A stretch of DNA of 64,000 nucleotides from WTGU01 sp965242855. Its GTDB lineage: Bacteria; Pseudomonadota; Alphaproteobacteria; UBA828. The translations under genes were made by a program, and so were the position numbers. Below are positions 1 through 8,070 of this stretch, piece by piece; positions within the stretch are counted from its first letter, which is position 1; each line of letters begins with the position of its first letter. Location of the stretch: NCBI GenBank assembly GCA_965242855.1, contig OZ251509.1, positions 1,054,001-1,118,000 on the forward strand, written 5' to 3'. Below the pieces are notes generated by a model. The model saw only the letters and a list, made by a program, of their open reading frames with translations, did not search any database and was not told the DNA's origin.

Positions 1-1380
1 GCCGGCGTCGGCGAGCGCGGCCTTCATCCGCTCGTACACGATGCGCTCGTGGGCAGCGTGCTGATCCACGATCACGATGCCGTCCTCGGTCTGCGCCACG
101 ATGTAGGTGTCGTGGACCTGCCCGCGGGCGACGCCCAGGGGCCAGGAAGGCGGCGGCGCGTCGTCGCCCGCCTCCGGCGCGCTCTCGATCCGCGCGGAAG
201 GCGCGGCGAGCGGCGCCTCGTAGCCGGCGCGCGCCTCCCGCAGGCCGGGCGGCGCCGCCGGGGAGGCGGGGCCGGGGAAGGGGGCCGGCGCGCGCCCCTG
301 CGTGCGTCCTTGCGTATGCCCCTGCGCGCCCGGCTCCAGCGCCGCCAGGGCGCGGTCGGCGACCGTCGTCGCCGCGCGGTGGCCGGCGGCGGCGAGCGCC
401 CGCGTGAGCGCGCCGACGATCAGCCCCCGCACCAGGGCCGCGTCGCGGAAGCGGACCTCCGCCTTGGCCGGATGGACGTTCACGTCGACCGTCTCGGGCG
501 GCAGGTCGACGAACAGCGCCACCATCGGGTGGCGCCCCTGATGGAGCACGTCGCGATAGGCCGCGCGCACGGCGCCGTGCAGCAGGCGGTCGCGCACCGG
601 CCGGCCGTTGACGAAGAGATATTGATGCCCCGCGCTGGCCCGGCTGAGCGTCGGCACCGCGGCGTGGCCGGCGAGCCGGACGTCGCCGCGCGCGGCGTCG
701 ATGGGCAGCGCGTTCTCGGCGAAGGCGCGGCCCATGACCAGCGCCAGCCGCTCCAGCCTGCCGCCCGGAAGGTCGTCCCGCGGCCCGTCGCGCAGAACCG
801 CCCGCCCGTCGCAGGTCAGGGTGAAGCCGAGGCCGGGGTGGCACATGGCCAAGCGTTGCACGACGTCGACGGCGTGGGCCGTTTCGGTGCGCGGCGCCTT
901 CAGGAATTTGAGACGCGCCGGAGTCGCGTAGAACAGGTCCTCCACCGTGACGGTGGTCCCCGGCTGCCGCGCCGCCGGTGCGCAGGCGCCCGCCGCGCCG
1001 CCGGCGACGGCGAGCGCCCAGGCGTTCTCCGCGCCGGGCGCGCGGCTCGTGATCGCGAGCCGGCTGACCGCCGCGATCGAGGGCAGCGCCTCGCCCCGGA
1101 AGCCCAGGGTCTCGATGCGCCGGAGGTCGCCGTCGCTCGCCAGCTTCGAGGTGGCGTGGCGGGCGATGGCGAGGGACAGTTCGTCGCGGCCCATGCCGCC
1201 GCCGTCGTCGGCGACCTTGACGAGGCGGCGGCCGCCTTCCTCCAGCGCCACGTCGATCGCCCGCGCCCCGGCGTCGATGGCGTTCTCGACCAGTTCCTTC
1301 ACCGCCGAGGCCGGGCGCTCGATCACTTCGCCGGCGGCGATCCGGTTGACGACGCCCTCCGGCAGCACGCGGATCGTCAC
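1..1380 (-). CDS. mutL: DNA mismatch repair protein MutL, C-terminus cut by window edge
   Basis: Couples MutS mismatch recognition to downstream repair. The first 460 codons are present. The GHKL ATPase motifs are clear: E29-N33 region, DDGGGM at 59-64 and GFRGEAL at 94-100. The transducer domain follows, then a proline/alanine-rich linker, and the start of the C-terminal dimerisation domain with DQHAAHER at about 435. The start is GTG at 1380, inside a GTGA overlap with the pgi stop, so the gene is translationally coupled to pgi. It is the last visible gene of the minus-strand operon that begins with ribF. The C-terminal domain runs off the window. Confidence 0.95.
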   Translation of the reverse strand, partial: MTIRVLPEGVVNRIAAGEVIERPASAVKELVENAIDAGARAIDVALEEGGRRLVKVADDGGGMGRDELSLAIARHATSKLASDGDLRRIETLGFRGEALPSIAAVSRLAITSRAPGAENAWALAVAGGAAGACAPAARQPGTTVTVEDLFYATPARLKFLKAPRTETAHAVDVVQRLAMCHPGLGFTLTCDGRAVLRDGPRDDLPGGRLERLALVMGRAFAENALPIDAARGDVRLAGHAAVPTLSRASAGHQYLFVNGRPVRDRLLHGAVRAAYRDVLHQGRHPMVALFVDLPPETVDVNVHPAKAEVRFRDAALVRGLIVGALTRALAAAGHRAATTVADRALAALEPGAQGHTQGRTQGRAPAPFPGPASPAAPPGLREARAGYEAPLAAPSARIESAPEAGDDAPPPSWPLGVARGQVHDTYIVAQTEDGIVIVDQHAAHERIVYERMKAALADAG

Positions 1381-2636
1381 CGCCCGGCCTCCAGGTGGCG
1401 GCGCGCCAGCCGCTTGCCGCGCTCCACCGCCGGCTGATCGAAGGGATCGACGGCCAGCAGGTGGGCGGCGATGACGGTCTCCAGCATGAAATGCATCATC
1501 AGCGCCCCCACGGCCCGCGCGTCGCCCGCCGGAACGGTCAGGCGGCGCACCGGCCGTCCGGCCCGGGCCAGGGCCTCCGCCGTGGCCCGCGCCTGGGCCG
1601 CGACCAGCGTACCGATGCTGTGTCCGCCGAGCCAGCCCGCGCCCACCGCCTCGGCGAGGGCCGCCGGCACGCGGCGCGGCGTCGGGTCGGGCGCTTCGAG
1701 GATGGTGAAGAGCTTGTCGGCCGGCCCGTCCAGGAAGAGCTGCAACTGGCTGTGCTGGTCCACCGGGCCGGGCGCCACGATCGGCGTCGAGCCGCGCCCG
1801 TTCTTGCCGAGCGATTCGGCCCAGAGCTGCCGATACCAGAGCCCGAAGGCGTCGAGCGCCGGGCCGTAGGGCATGAGCACCGTGCTCGCCGCCGGCCGGG
1901 CGCGCATGGTCGCGACCGCCAGCGCGGCGCCCACCGCCGGCGCCGAGTCGGCGGAATCGCGCGCGTCCAGCGCCGCCGTCAGGACGCAAGCCGCGCCCGC
2001 GCGGGCGGCGGCGGCGTCCGCGCCCGCGAACAGTGCCGGCAGCAGGCCGACCGCCGAGAGCGCGGACATGCGGCCGGGGAGCGCCGGGTCGTGCTCCAGA
2101 ACCGGCAGCCCGAAGCGGGCGGCGAGGCGCCGGGCCGGGCTGTCGCCGGGTCCGGTCAGGAGCGTGACCCGCGCCGCCGGCGCCGCGTCGAGCACCAGCA
2201 GGGCCTGGGCCAGGGTCTCCGCGGTCGCGCCCGATTTGCTGACGACGAGGAAGCCCGCGCCGTCCGGGCCGGGCGCGCGCAGCACGCGGTCGAGGCGCGC
2301 GCCGTCGCCGTTGTCGAGGAAGAGCAGCCGTTCCGCCGCCGCGCCGGTCGCCGCGAGGGCCTGGCCGCCGAGGCTCGCGCCGCCGGTGCCGAGCACGATC
2401 AGCCGGTCGTCGCGCGCGCGCCACTCGTCGGCCAGGGCCCGGAGCGCCGGAAGGTCGTCCCGCCGCGCCGGCAGGGTGAGGAAGGGCCGCCGCTCCGCGT
2501 CGCGCCAGCGGCGCAGGCGGGCGAGCGCGGGCGCGGCTTCGGCGAGCAGCGCCGCGAGGGTCGACTCCGCCACGCCGCCGGCGCCGACCGCCGCCGCGAG
2601 GCAGCGGCTCACGTCCTGGCGCAGGGGGGGCGTCAC
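1377..2636 (-). CDS. pgi: Glucose-6-phosphate isomerase
   Basis: Interconverts glucose-6-phosphate and fructose-6-phosphate in the cytoplasm. The product is 419 aa, shorter than the enterobacterial enzyme but typical of a short alphaproteobacterial form. SIS-fold signatures are visible: GTGGASLGG at 83-91, SKSGATAET at 133-141, the ESLGKNGRG glutamate loop and HSQLQLFLDGP further on. The start is GTG at 2636 in a GTGA overlap with the stop of the upstream M16 gene; the end overlaps the mutL start in the same way. Finding pgi between M16 genes and mutL is less usual than direct M16-mutL adjacency. Confidence 0.93.
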   Translation of the reverse strand: MTPPLRQDVSRCLAAAVGAGGVAESTLAALLAEAAPALARLRRWRDAERRPFLTLPARRDDLPALRALADEWRARDDRLIVLGTGGASLGGQALAATGAAAERLLFLDNGDGARLDRVLRAPGPDGAGFLVVSKSGATAETLAQALLVLDAAPAARVTLLTGPGDSPARRLAARFGLPVLEHDPALPGRMSALSAVGLLPALFAGADAAAARAGAACVLTAALDARDSADSAPAVGAALAVATMRARPAASTVLMPYGPALDAFGLWYRQLWAESLGKNGRGSTPIVAPGPVDQHSQLQLFLDGPADKLFTILEAPDPTPRRVPAALAEAVGAGWLGGHSIGTLVAAQARATAEALARAGRPVRRLTVPAGDARAVGALMMHFMLETVIAAHLLAVDPFDQPAVERGKRLARRHLEAGR

Positions 2637-3991
2637 GGGGCGGGTACGCGCGGTCGGGGCGCGCTCTCGATTCCCTCCGGCGCGCCGGCCACCACCAGCG
2701 TCAGGAGGTCGGGGCGCAGCAGGCGCCGGGCGACGCGGGCCACGTCCTCCCGCGTCACCGCCTCGATATGGCCGTTGCGCCGGTCGAAATAGTCGATGCC
2801 GAGGCCCTGGAGCCGGACATGCAGCATCGTGCGCGCGATCTTGCGCCCGCTGTCGAAGCGCAGCGGGAAGGCGCCGGTGAGTTGGCCCTTGGCCGCCGCG
2901 AGTTCCCGCGCCGAGACGCCGTCCGCGGCGAGCCGCGCGAGCGTGGCGCGCACCACCGCGATGGTTTCCGCCACCCGGTCGTTGCGGGTCGCGGCGCCGC
3001 CCATGTAGAGCCCGGCATGGGCGAGCGGGTAGAGATAGGCGTGGACGTCGTAGGCGAGGCCGCGCTTCTCCCGAACCTCCGCGAAGAGCCGCGAGGTGGA
3101 GCCGCCGCCCAGCACCTCGTTCATGACGACGGCGGCGTAGAAATCCGGGTCGTCGCGCTTCGGGCCGGGCAGGCCGAAGACGACGGCGCTCTGGGGGGAG
3201 GGGAGGGGCGCCACGACGGTCCGGCCCGCATTGGCGAACGCCGCCTCGCCGATGCCGGCCGGGGCGGCGGACGCGGGCAGCCCGCCGAGCGCCGCCTCGA
3301 TCAGCGCCGCGATCTCGGCGGCCGGCGCGTCGCCCGCGGCGGCGACCGCCACGTTGTCGCGGGCGAGGCGGGTGGCGGCGAAGGTCCGCAGGTCGTCGGT
3401 CGTGACCGCGGCGATTCCCGCCGCCGTGCCGTCGGTCGGCCGGCCGTAAGGGTGGTCGGGAAAGACCGCCCGGAACCACCGGTCGGCCGCGACGATGCGC
3501 GGCTTCGTGGCGTCCGTGGCGCGGGCGTTCAGCAGCAGGCGGCGCACCCGCTCCACCGCCGGTTCGTCGAAGCGCGGCGCCGACAGGGCGAGGCCCAGCA
3601 GGCGGAAGGCTTCGGCCCGGTGCTTCGAGAGCGTGTTCATGGTCACCCACAGGTGGTCGCGCCCGGCCCGGACGTGGAACTCGATGGCGCGGTCCGCCGC
3701 CGCCTTCTGGAAGGCGTGCGAATCGAGGGCGCCCGCGCCCTCGTCGAACAGGCCGGCGGCGAAGGCGGCCAGCCCTTCCTTGCCGGCGGGGTCGAGCGCC
3801 GCCCCGCCGCGGAAGGCGAGGGCCACGGAGACGATGGGGATGCGCGCCTCGCGGTTGTACCAGACCTCGACGCCCGCCGGCGTCGCGACCCGCTCGATGT
3901 CGACGGCCCCCGCGGACGCCGGGATGCCCGTCCCCAGCGCCGCCGCGAGAAGCGCCGCGCGCCATCCGACAAGGCGTGGTCTACGAAACAC
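2633..3991 (-). CDS. M16 peptidase-family protein, non-catalytic partner
   Basis: Pitrilysin/mitochondrial-processing-peptidase fold, about 452 aa, exported. The HxxEH zinc motif of the family is absent; the equivalent stretch reads FAAGLFDEG, so this is probably the structural subunit pairing with the HxxEH protein encoded just upstream. The C-terminal M16 half (GGGSTSRLF, REKRGLAYDV) is well conserved. GTG at 3991 was chosen because it puts a signal peptide (RRPRLVGWRAALLAAALG) at the N-terminus. An ATG at 4042 or a start at 4072 would overlap the upstream gene inside its repeat tail and is less likely. The stop overlaps the pgi start. Confidence 0.85.
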   Translation of the reverse strand: MFRRPRLVGWRAALLAAALGTGIPASAGAVDIERVATPAGVEVWYNREARIPIVSVALAFRGGAALDPAGKEGLAAFAAGLFDEGAGALDSHAFQKAAADRAIEFHVRAGRDHLWVTMNTLSKHRAEAFRLLGLALSAPRFDEPAVERVRRLLLNARATDATKPRIVAADRWFRAVFPDHPYGRPTDGTAAGIAAVTTDDLRTFAATRLARDNVAVAAAGDAPAAEIAALIEAALGGLPASAAPAGIGEAAFANAGRTVVAPLPSPQSAVVFGLPGPKRDDPDFYAAVVMNEVLGGGSTSRLFAEVREKRGLAYDVHAYLYPLAHAGLYMGGAATRNDRVAETIAVVRATLARLAADGVSARELAAAKGQLTGAFPLRFDSGRKIARTMLHVRLQGLGIDYFDRRNGHIEAVTREDVARVARRLLRPDLLTLVVAGAPEGIESAPRPRVPAP

Positions 3992-4022
3992 CGGCGGGGT
4001 TCCGGGGGCGAGGGCCGCGCAT

Positions 4023-5507
4023 CTAATCGTCCTTTGCGTCATCGTCCTTTGCGCAATCGTCCTTTGCGTCATCGTCCTGCGCGGGCCGCAGGATGCCGGT
4101 GACCGAGCGTTCCGGCCGCAGCACGGCGCGCGCCGCGGCGAGGACCTGCGCCCCGGTCACCGCCGCCAGGCGCGAAGGCCACGACTCGATGGCTTCGAGG
4201 TCGCGCCCGGTGGCGAGGGCGGTTCCGTAGATGTGCGCGAGGGTGCGCGGGTCGTCGAGGGCGTAGGTGGCGCGCGCGATCATCCGTTCCCGCGCCGCCG
4301 CGACCTCTTCCGCGTCCGGCCTGTCGGCGAGAAACGCCGCGAGCGCCGCGTCGAGCGCCGCCTCGACCGGCGCGATCGCCTGGCCGGGAAAGGCCGCCGC
4401 GTAGAGCGTGAAGCGGGTCTCGTCGCGGGCGCCGGCGTAATGGGCCGCCGCCCAGGGGGCGATGGCCGCGTCCACGACCAGGGTCCGGTGCAGGCGGCCG
4501 GCGGTTCCCCCGCCGAGCAGCTCGGCGAGGAGCTGGAGGGGCAGCGCGTGTTGCGAATCGCCCGCCGCGTGGCTCGGGGCGAGATAGCTGCGGACGAGCC
4601 GGGCCTGTGCGGCGCGGCCGTCCACGAGTTCCACCCGCCGCGGGCCGATCTGGGGCGGCTCCCGCGGGCGGGCGGGCGTCGCCGCCCGCGCTCCGGGCGC
4701 GATGGCGCCGTAGTGCTTCTCGGCCAGCGGGCGCAGCGCCTCGGCGGTGATGGCGCCGGCCACGATCAGGATGGCGTTGTCGGGGGCGTAATGGCGGTCG
4801 TAGAACGCCAGCGCGTCGGCCCGCGTCAGGGTTTCGATCTCGTGGCGCCAGCCGATGATGGGCGTGCCGTAGGGGTGGTTCAGGAACTGCGCCGCCGCGA
4901 CCTGCTCGGCCAGCAGGGCGCCCGGCGCGGTGTCCGTCCGGCTGCCGCGCTCTTCCAGGATCACCGCCCGTTCCGGCGCCACGAGCGCTTCGGACAGGGC
5001 CAGGTTGCGCATCCGGTCGGCCTCGAATTCCATCGCGAATTCGAGATGCGGGCGGGCGACGCGCTGGAAGTAGGCGGTGTAGTCGGCGGCGGTGAAGGCG
5101 CCGTCGCTGCCGCCGCGCGCCGCGATTTCGCGCGAGAATTCGCCCGGCCCGGCGCGCGCCGTGCCCTTGAACATCAGGTGTTCGAGGAAGTGCGCGAGGC
5201 CCGATTTGCCGGGCGGGTCGTCGGCCGCGCCGACGCGGTACCAGACCATGTGGACCACCACCGGCGCCCGGTGGTTCTCCAGCACGACCACCTGCATCCC
5301 GTTGTCGAGGGTGAAGCCGTCGGCGGCGAAGAGGCGCGCGGCCTCGCCGTCCGTCCCCGCGCCGGCCGCGCCCGCGCCCGCCAGCGCGGCGAGGAAGGCC
5401 GCGCCGGCGAGCCACGACGACCGCGCACTGGGAGCGCACCGAAATGCTCGTTCCCTTCGTCTCCCAGGGCGCGCGTCGCCGCGCGTTCTTTTTCCACCTT
5501 TATGCAA
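4023..5507 (-). CDS. M16 family zinc metallopeptidase, catalytic subunit
   Basis: Periplasmic pitrilysin-type peptidase, 494 aa. The inverted zinc motif HFLEH is at 106-110 and the third ligand glutamate is in the ERAVILEERG segment near 185. A hydrophobic segment at about 32-50 looks like a signal peptide preceded by an unusually long basic N-region. The start is TTG at 5507 with GGAGG about 4 nt upstream; it overlaps the stop of the restriction-endonuclease gene by 8 nt, and no ATG or GTG offers a better start before the signal segment. The acidic C-terminal tail comes from the 15-nt repeat. It forms a pair with the HxxEH-less protein downstream. Confidence 0.9.
   Translation of the reverse strand: MHKGGKRTRGDARPGRRRERAFRCAPSARSSWLAGAAFLAALAGAGAAGAGTDGEAARLFAADGFTLDNGMQVVVLENHRAPVVVHMVWYRVGAADDPPGKSGLAHFLEHLMFKGTARAGPGEFSREIAARGGSDGAFTAADYTAYFQRVARPHLEFAMEFEADRMRNLALSEALVAPERAVILEERGSRTDTAPGALLAEQVAAAQFLNHPYGTPIIGWRHEIETLTRADALAFYDRHYAPDNAILIVAGAITAEALRPLAEKHYGAIAPGARAATPARPREPPQIGPRRVELVDGRAAQARLVRSYLAPSHAAGDSQHALPLQLLAELLGGGTAGRLHRTLVVDAAIAPWAAAHYAGARDETRFTLYAAAFPGQAIAPVEAALDAALAAFLADRPDAEEVAAARERMIARATYALDDPRTLAHIYGTALATGRDLEAIESWPSRLAAVTGAQVLAAARAVLRPERSVTGILRPAQDDDAKDDCAKDDDAKDD
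4026..4070. repeat. 15-nt tandem repeat at the 3' end of the M16 gene
   Basis: Three near-identical 15-nt units (ATCGTCCTTTGCGTC) plus a partial fourth at 4071. In the minus-strand M16 frame each unit encodes five residues of an Asp/Lys/Ala tail (DDAKD). The period is a multiple of three, so copy-number change would alter tail length but not frame. Confidence 0.9.
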
Positions 5508-6066
5508 GCGGCCTCCGGGCGGTCAATTCAATCAAAAGAGTCGTTGCGTTCGACAGTCGATTTCCCCACGGCCGGAGCCATTCGGGCTCACTTCCTGGTG
5601 TTATACTAAGCCAAGCGGTGTCTGTACCCCCGGTGCCTCCATGTTGAGAGCCGATTTCGCCCTCACGCCATTTGTCCAGGATGAGTTTCTTTGGCAATAC
5701 CCAACAATGTGCATCATACGGACTAAGCCCTAGACATATCGCAAAATCGTAATTTTGATTCCTCAATTGCTGGAATCTATAAAGACCACTTTTCCAAAGT
5801 GTGCTGGATTTGACCTCGGCTCGACTCCCATTGATCAGTCTGTCGGCTTCGGTGTCCGGAGATCGGGTAACATCGAACCCCTTGCAGGCGAGAAAACCGG
5901 AAATCAACTTTTCGCAAATACTACCTCGTTGTCTGGATGAGCGCGTTCTAATCCACGCGAATGGACTTCCTGTCCAAATTTGACTATCTTCGTCTGTGTA
6001 TTCATCTTTTATAACGTGTGAGTAGTGTGCCAGCGTTTTTACATCGTGATCAATAAATTTCGGCAT
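5500..6066 (-). CDS. Putative type II restriction endonuclease, PD-(D/E)XK fold
   Basis: 188 aa, cytoplasmic. It is recognised mainly by its position directly after a DNA methyltransferase (6-nt gap) and by a PD-(D/E)XK-like core: E52 in a preceding helix, D75, then E84-V-K86 in the segment SRAEVKSS, followed by a basic/aromatic strand (GLYRFQQLRNQNYDF). I do not recognise a specific enzyme family or target site. Base composition is much more AT-rich than the neighbours, which suggests recent acquisition. The stop overlaps the downstream peptidase start by 8 nt. Confidence 0.7.
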   Translation of the reverse strand: MPKFIDHDVKTLAHYSHVIKDEYTDEDSQIWTGSPFAWIRTRSSRQRGSICEKLISGFLACKGFDVTRSPDTEADRLINGSRAEVKSSTLWKSGLYRFQQLRNQNYDFAICLGLSPYDAHCWVLPKKLILDKWREGEIGSQHGGTGGTDTAWLSITPGSEPEWLRPWGNRLSNATTLLIELTARRPLA

Positions 6067-6072
6067 TGGTGG

Positions 6073-6963
6073 CTACCTTTGGATTGCGCCGAATAGGCCG
6101 CCCGAGCGTGACTCGTCTTCGGTGCCGCGCGGCGTATACCCGTGATAGCGCGGGGCGGCGAAGGCGAGCCGTTTCGCCATGACCTCGAGCGCGGCGGGAT
6201 TGTCGTCGATCAGGACCGCACTTCGCCCGGCGCGGAGCGCGGCTTCGCCGGTCGTGCCGCTGCCGGCGAAGAAATCGAGGACGCGCGCGTCCGGGTTCGA
6301 GTGGACGCGGACGATGCGGTTCAGGATCGCGAGCGGCTTTTGCGTCGGGTAGCCGGTCTTCTCCTTCCCGTTGGGGCTGACGATGGTGTGCCACCACGTA
6401 TCGGTGGGCGTCTTGCCGCGCGCCGCCTTTTCGGGGCCGACCAGGCCGGGCGCCAGATAGGGAATGCGGTCGATGTCCGCGTATCGATAGACGTAATCCT
6501 CCGGATTCTTGGCGTAGAAGAGGATGTTGTCGTGTTTGGCCGACCACCGCCGTTTCGACCGCGCGCCGTAGTCGTAAGCCCAGATGATTTCGTTCAGGAA
6601 CGCCGCGCGCCCGAAGATGTCGTCCAGCAGGACCTTGCAGTAATGGACCTCCCGATAGTCGATATGGAGGAAGAACGATCCCGTCGGGCGCAGCAGCCGG
6701 TGCGCCTCGCGCAAGCGCGGCTCCAGGAAGGCGGGGTAGTCGTCGAAGGCATCCGCGAAGGCCGCGCTGCCGAGGCGAATCGTCCGGTAGCGCCGGCCCT
6801 TGTAACCGGTCCGGTCGCCGTTCTCGTCACGGATCGTCCTGTTGCGCGTTCTGGCCTGCGCCCGCCCGGTATTGAACGGCGGGTCGATGTAGATCAGGTC
6901 GAACGATTCGTCGGGGAGCCGGGGCAGGACGGAAAGATTGTCGCCGAAATGGATGTCCAGCAT
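6073..6963 (-). CDS. Site-specific DNA methyltransferase, beta class (type II RM)
   Basis: Amino-methyltransferase (N6-adenine or N4-cytosine), 296 aa. The catalytic motif IV DPPF is at 27-30, near the N-terminus, and the AdoMet motif I FAGSGTTG is at about 232-239, near the C-terminus. That order defines the beta class. The region between them holds the probable target-recognition segment. The ATG at 6963 shares its A with the TGA stop of the preceding lipoprotein gene (TGATG), so translation is coupled. It protects host DNA from the endonuclease encoded immediately downstream. The cassette interrupts an otherwise conserved operon. Confidence 0.93.
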   Translation of the reverse strand: MLDIHFGDNLSVLPRLPDESFDLIYIDPPFNTGRAQARTRNRTIRDENGDRTGYKGRRYRTIRLGSAAFADAFDDYPAFLEPRLREAHRLLRPTGSFFLHIDYREVHYCKVLLDDIFGRAAFLNEIIWAYDYGARSKRRWSAKHDNILFYAKNPEDYVYRYADIDRIPYLAPGLVGPEKAARGKTPTDTWWHTIVSPNGKEKTGYPTQKPLAILNRIVRVHSNPDARVLDFFAGSGTTGEAALRAGRSAVLIDDNPAALEVMAKRLAFAAPRYHGYTPRGTEDESRSGGLFGAIQR

Positions 6964-7571
6964 CAAAAGAGGTCTTCGAGGGGCGCCTTCTCCGGCTGCT
7001 GGATGGTCGGCGTTTCGCCGGCCGTCACCGGCGCGCCGAGCGCTTCGTTCTCGCGCAGCCGCCGGGCCTCGCCTTTGGGGTCGACCACCTCGCCCGGCGG
7101 CGCGTCCTCCTGCCAGAACAGAAGCTCGTCGAGGAAGCCCTCGTCCTCCTCGGCGCGGGTCGCGTGTTCGCGGTCGAGGAGTCGCCGGATTCCCGGATCC
7201 GCGTCCGCCGCGCCGGCATGGTCGAGAAGCGCCGCCTCGCCCGGCGTGCGCGCGCTCTCTTCCCCGGCGTCTTCCGCGCGGGCGCCCTTGAACACGGCGG
7301 CTTCCGCGTCGGCGCGCGGCGTCGTCTCGGTGGGGCGCGGCGCGCCCGGCCGGGGCGGGCGCAGGCGGTAATCCGGCGGCAGCACGAGGGGCGCCTGCGT
7401 CACGACCGCGAACTCGTCCGGCGCCCGCTTGTCGAGGCCGAGGGCCGCGCGCAGGTCGCCGCAGGCGGACAGCGCCAGCGTCAGCGCGCAGAGGCCGGCC
7501 GTGAGCGGGCCGATCGTGAGCCGCGCCGCGCCGCGCCGACGGTCGGGACTCCGATTCGCTTCCGTCGTCAT
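6963..7571 (-). CDS. DUF3035 lipoprotein
   Basis: 202 aa with a lipobox (ALSAC, Cys37) after a hydrophobic segment, so a probable outer-membrane lipoprotein processed by the LspA encoded next to it. The DUF3035 hallmark RAPDEFAVVTQAPLVLPPDY follows the lipobox; the remainder is polar and probably disordered. It is found between lspA and the M16 genes in many alphaproteobacteria; the exact role is unknown. The ATG overlaps the lspA stop (ATGA), and its own stop overlaps the methyltransferase ATG. Confidence 0.88.
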   Translation of the reverse strand: MTTEANRSPDRRRGAARLTIGPLTAGLCALTLALSACGDLRAALGLDKRAPDEFAVVTQAPLVLPPDYRLRPPRPGAPRPTETTPRADAEAAVFKGARAEDAGEESARTPGEAALLDHAGAADADPGIRRLLDREHATRAEEDEGFLDELLFWQEDAPPGEVVDPKGEARRLRENEALGAPVTAGETPTIQQPEKAPLEDLF

Positions 7572-8044
7572 GGTTCCTGTTTAGGCGCTTTTCGCGGTTT
7601 CAGCAAGCCGTGCGCGAGCAGCAGGAAGACCCCGACGCAGATCGCGGCGTCGGCCAGGTTGAAGGCCGGCCAGTGATAACCGCCGCCGTGGAAATCCAGG
7701 AAGTCGATCACCCAGCCGAGGCGCACCCGGTCGATCACGTTGCCGACGGCGCCGCCGATGACGAGGCCGAGCGCGACGGCCGGGATGAGCAGGCGGGTCG
7801 CGCGCAGCCAGACGCCGAGCCCCGCCGCGATCGCGAGCGCCAGGGCCGTGATCGCCCAGGCGCCGGCGCCTTCGCTCTGGAAAAGGCCGAAGCTGATGCC
7901 CCGGTTCTCGACCGGAACCAGCGCCAGGAAGCCGGTCACGTCGATGCGGCGCGGCGGCTCCCAGAGCGCATCGCGCGCGGCCCATTTCGCGGCCTGGTCG
8001 AGGGCGGCGACGCCGGCCGCCACCGGCAATCCCACATGGAGCAC
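7568..8044 (-). CDS. lspA: Lipoprotein signal peptidase (signal peptidase II)
   Basis: Inner-membrane aspartyl protease that cleaves prolipoprotein signal peptides. About 158 aa with four predicted membrane helices. The family signature is intact: VENRGISFGLF, GGAVGNVIDR, then catalytic-type Asp114 (VIDF) and Asp132 (FNLADAAI). The start is taken as GTG at 8044, 26 nt after the ileS stop; no strong Shine-Dalgarno is visible, so nearby alternatives remain possible. Confidence 0.94.
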   Translation of the reverse strand: MLHVGLPVAAGVAALDQAAKWAARDALWEPPRRIDVTGFLALVPVENRGISFGLFQSEGAGAWAITALALAIAAGLGVWLRATRLLIPAVALGLVIGGAVGNVIDRVRLGWVIDFLDFHGGGYHWPAFNLADAAICVGVFLLLAHGLLKPRKAPKQEP

Positions 8045-8070
8045 GCGCCCGTTCCCGACCGGCCGCCCGG

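Noticed and set aside
49..1437. Long plus-strand frames opposite mutL, pgi, M16, ileS, hyuA, rpoD and ftsZ
   Set aside because: Shadow frames of high-GC genes; the opposite strands carry clear, motif-bearing proteins.
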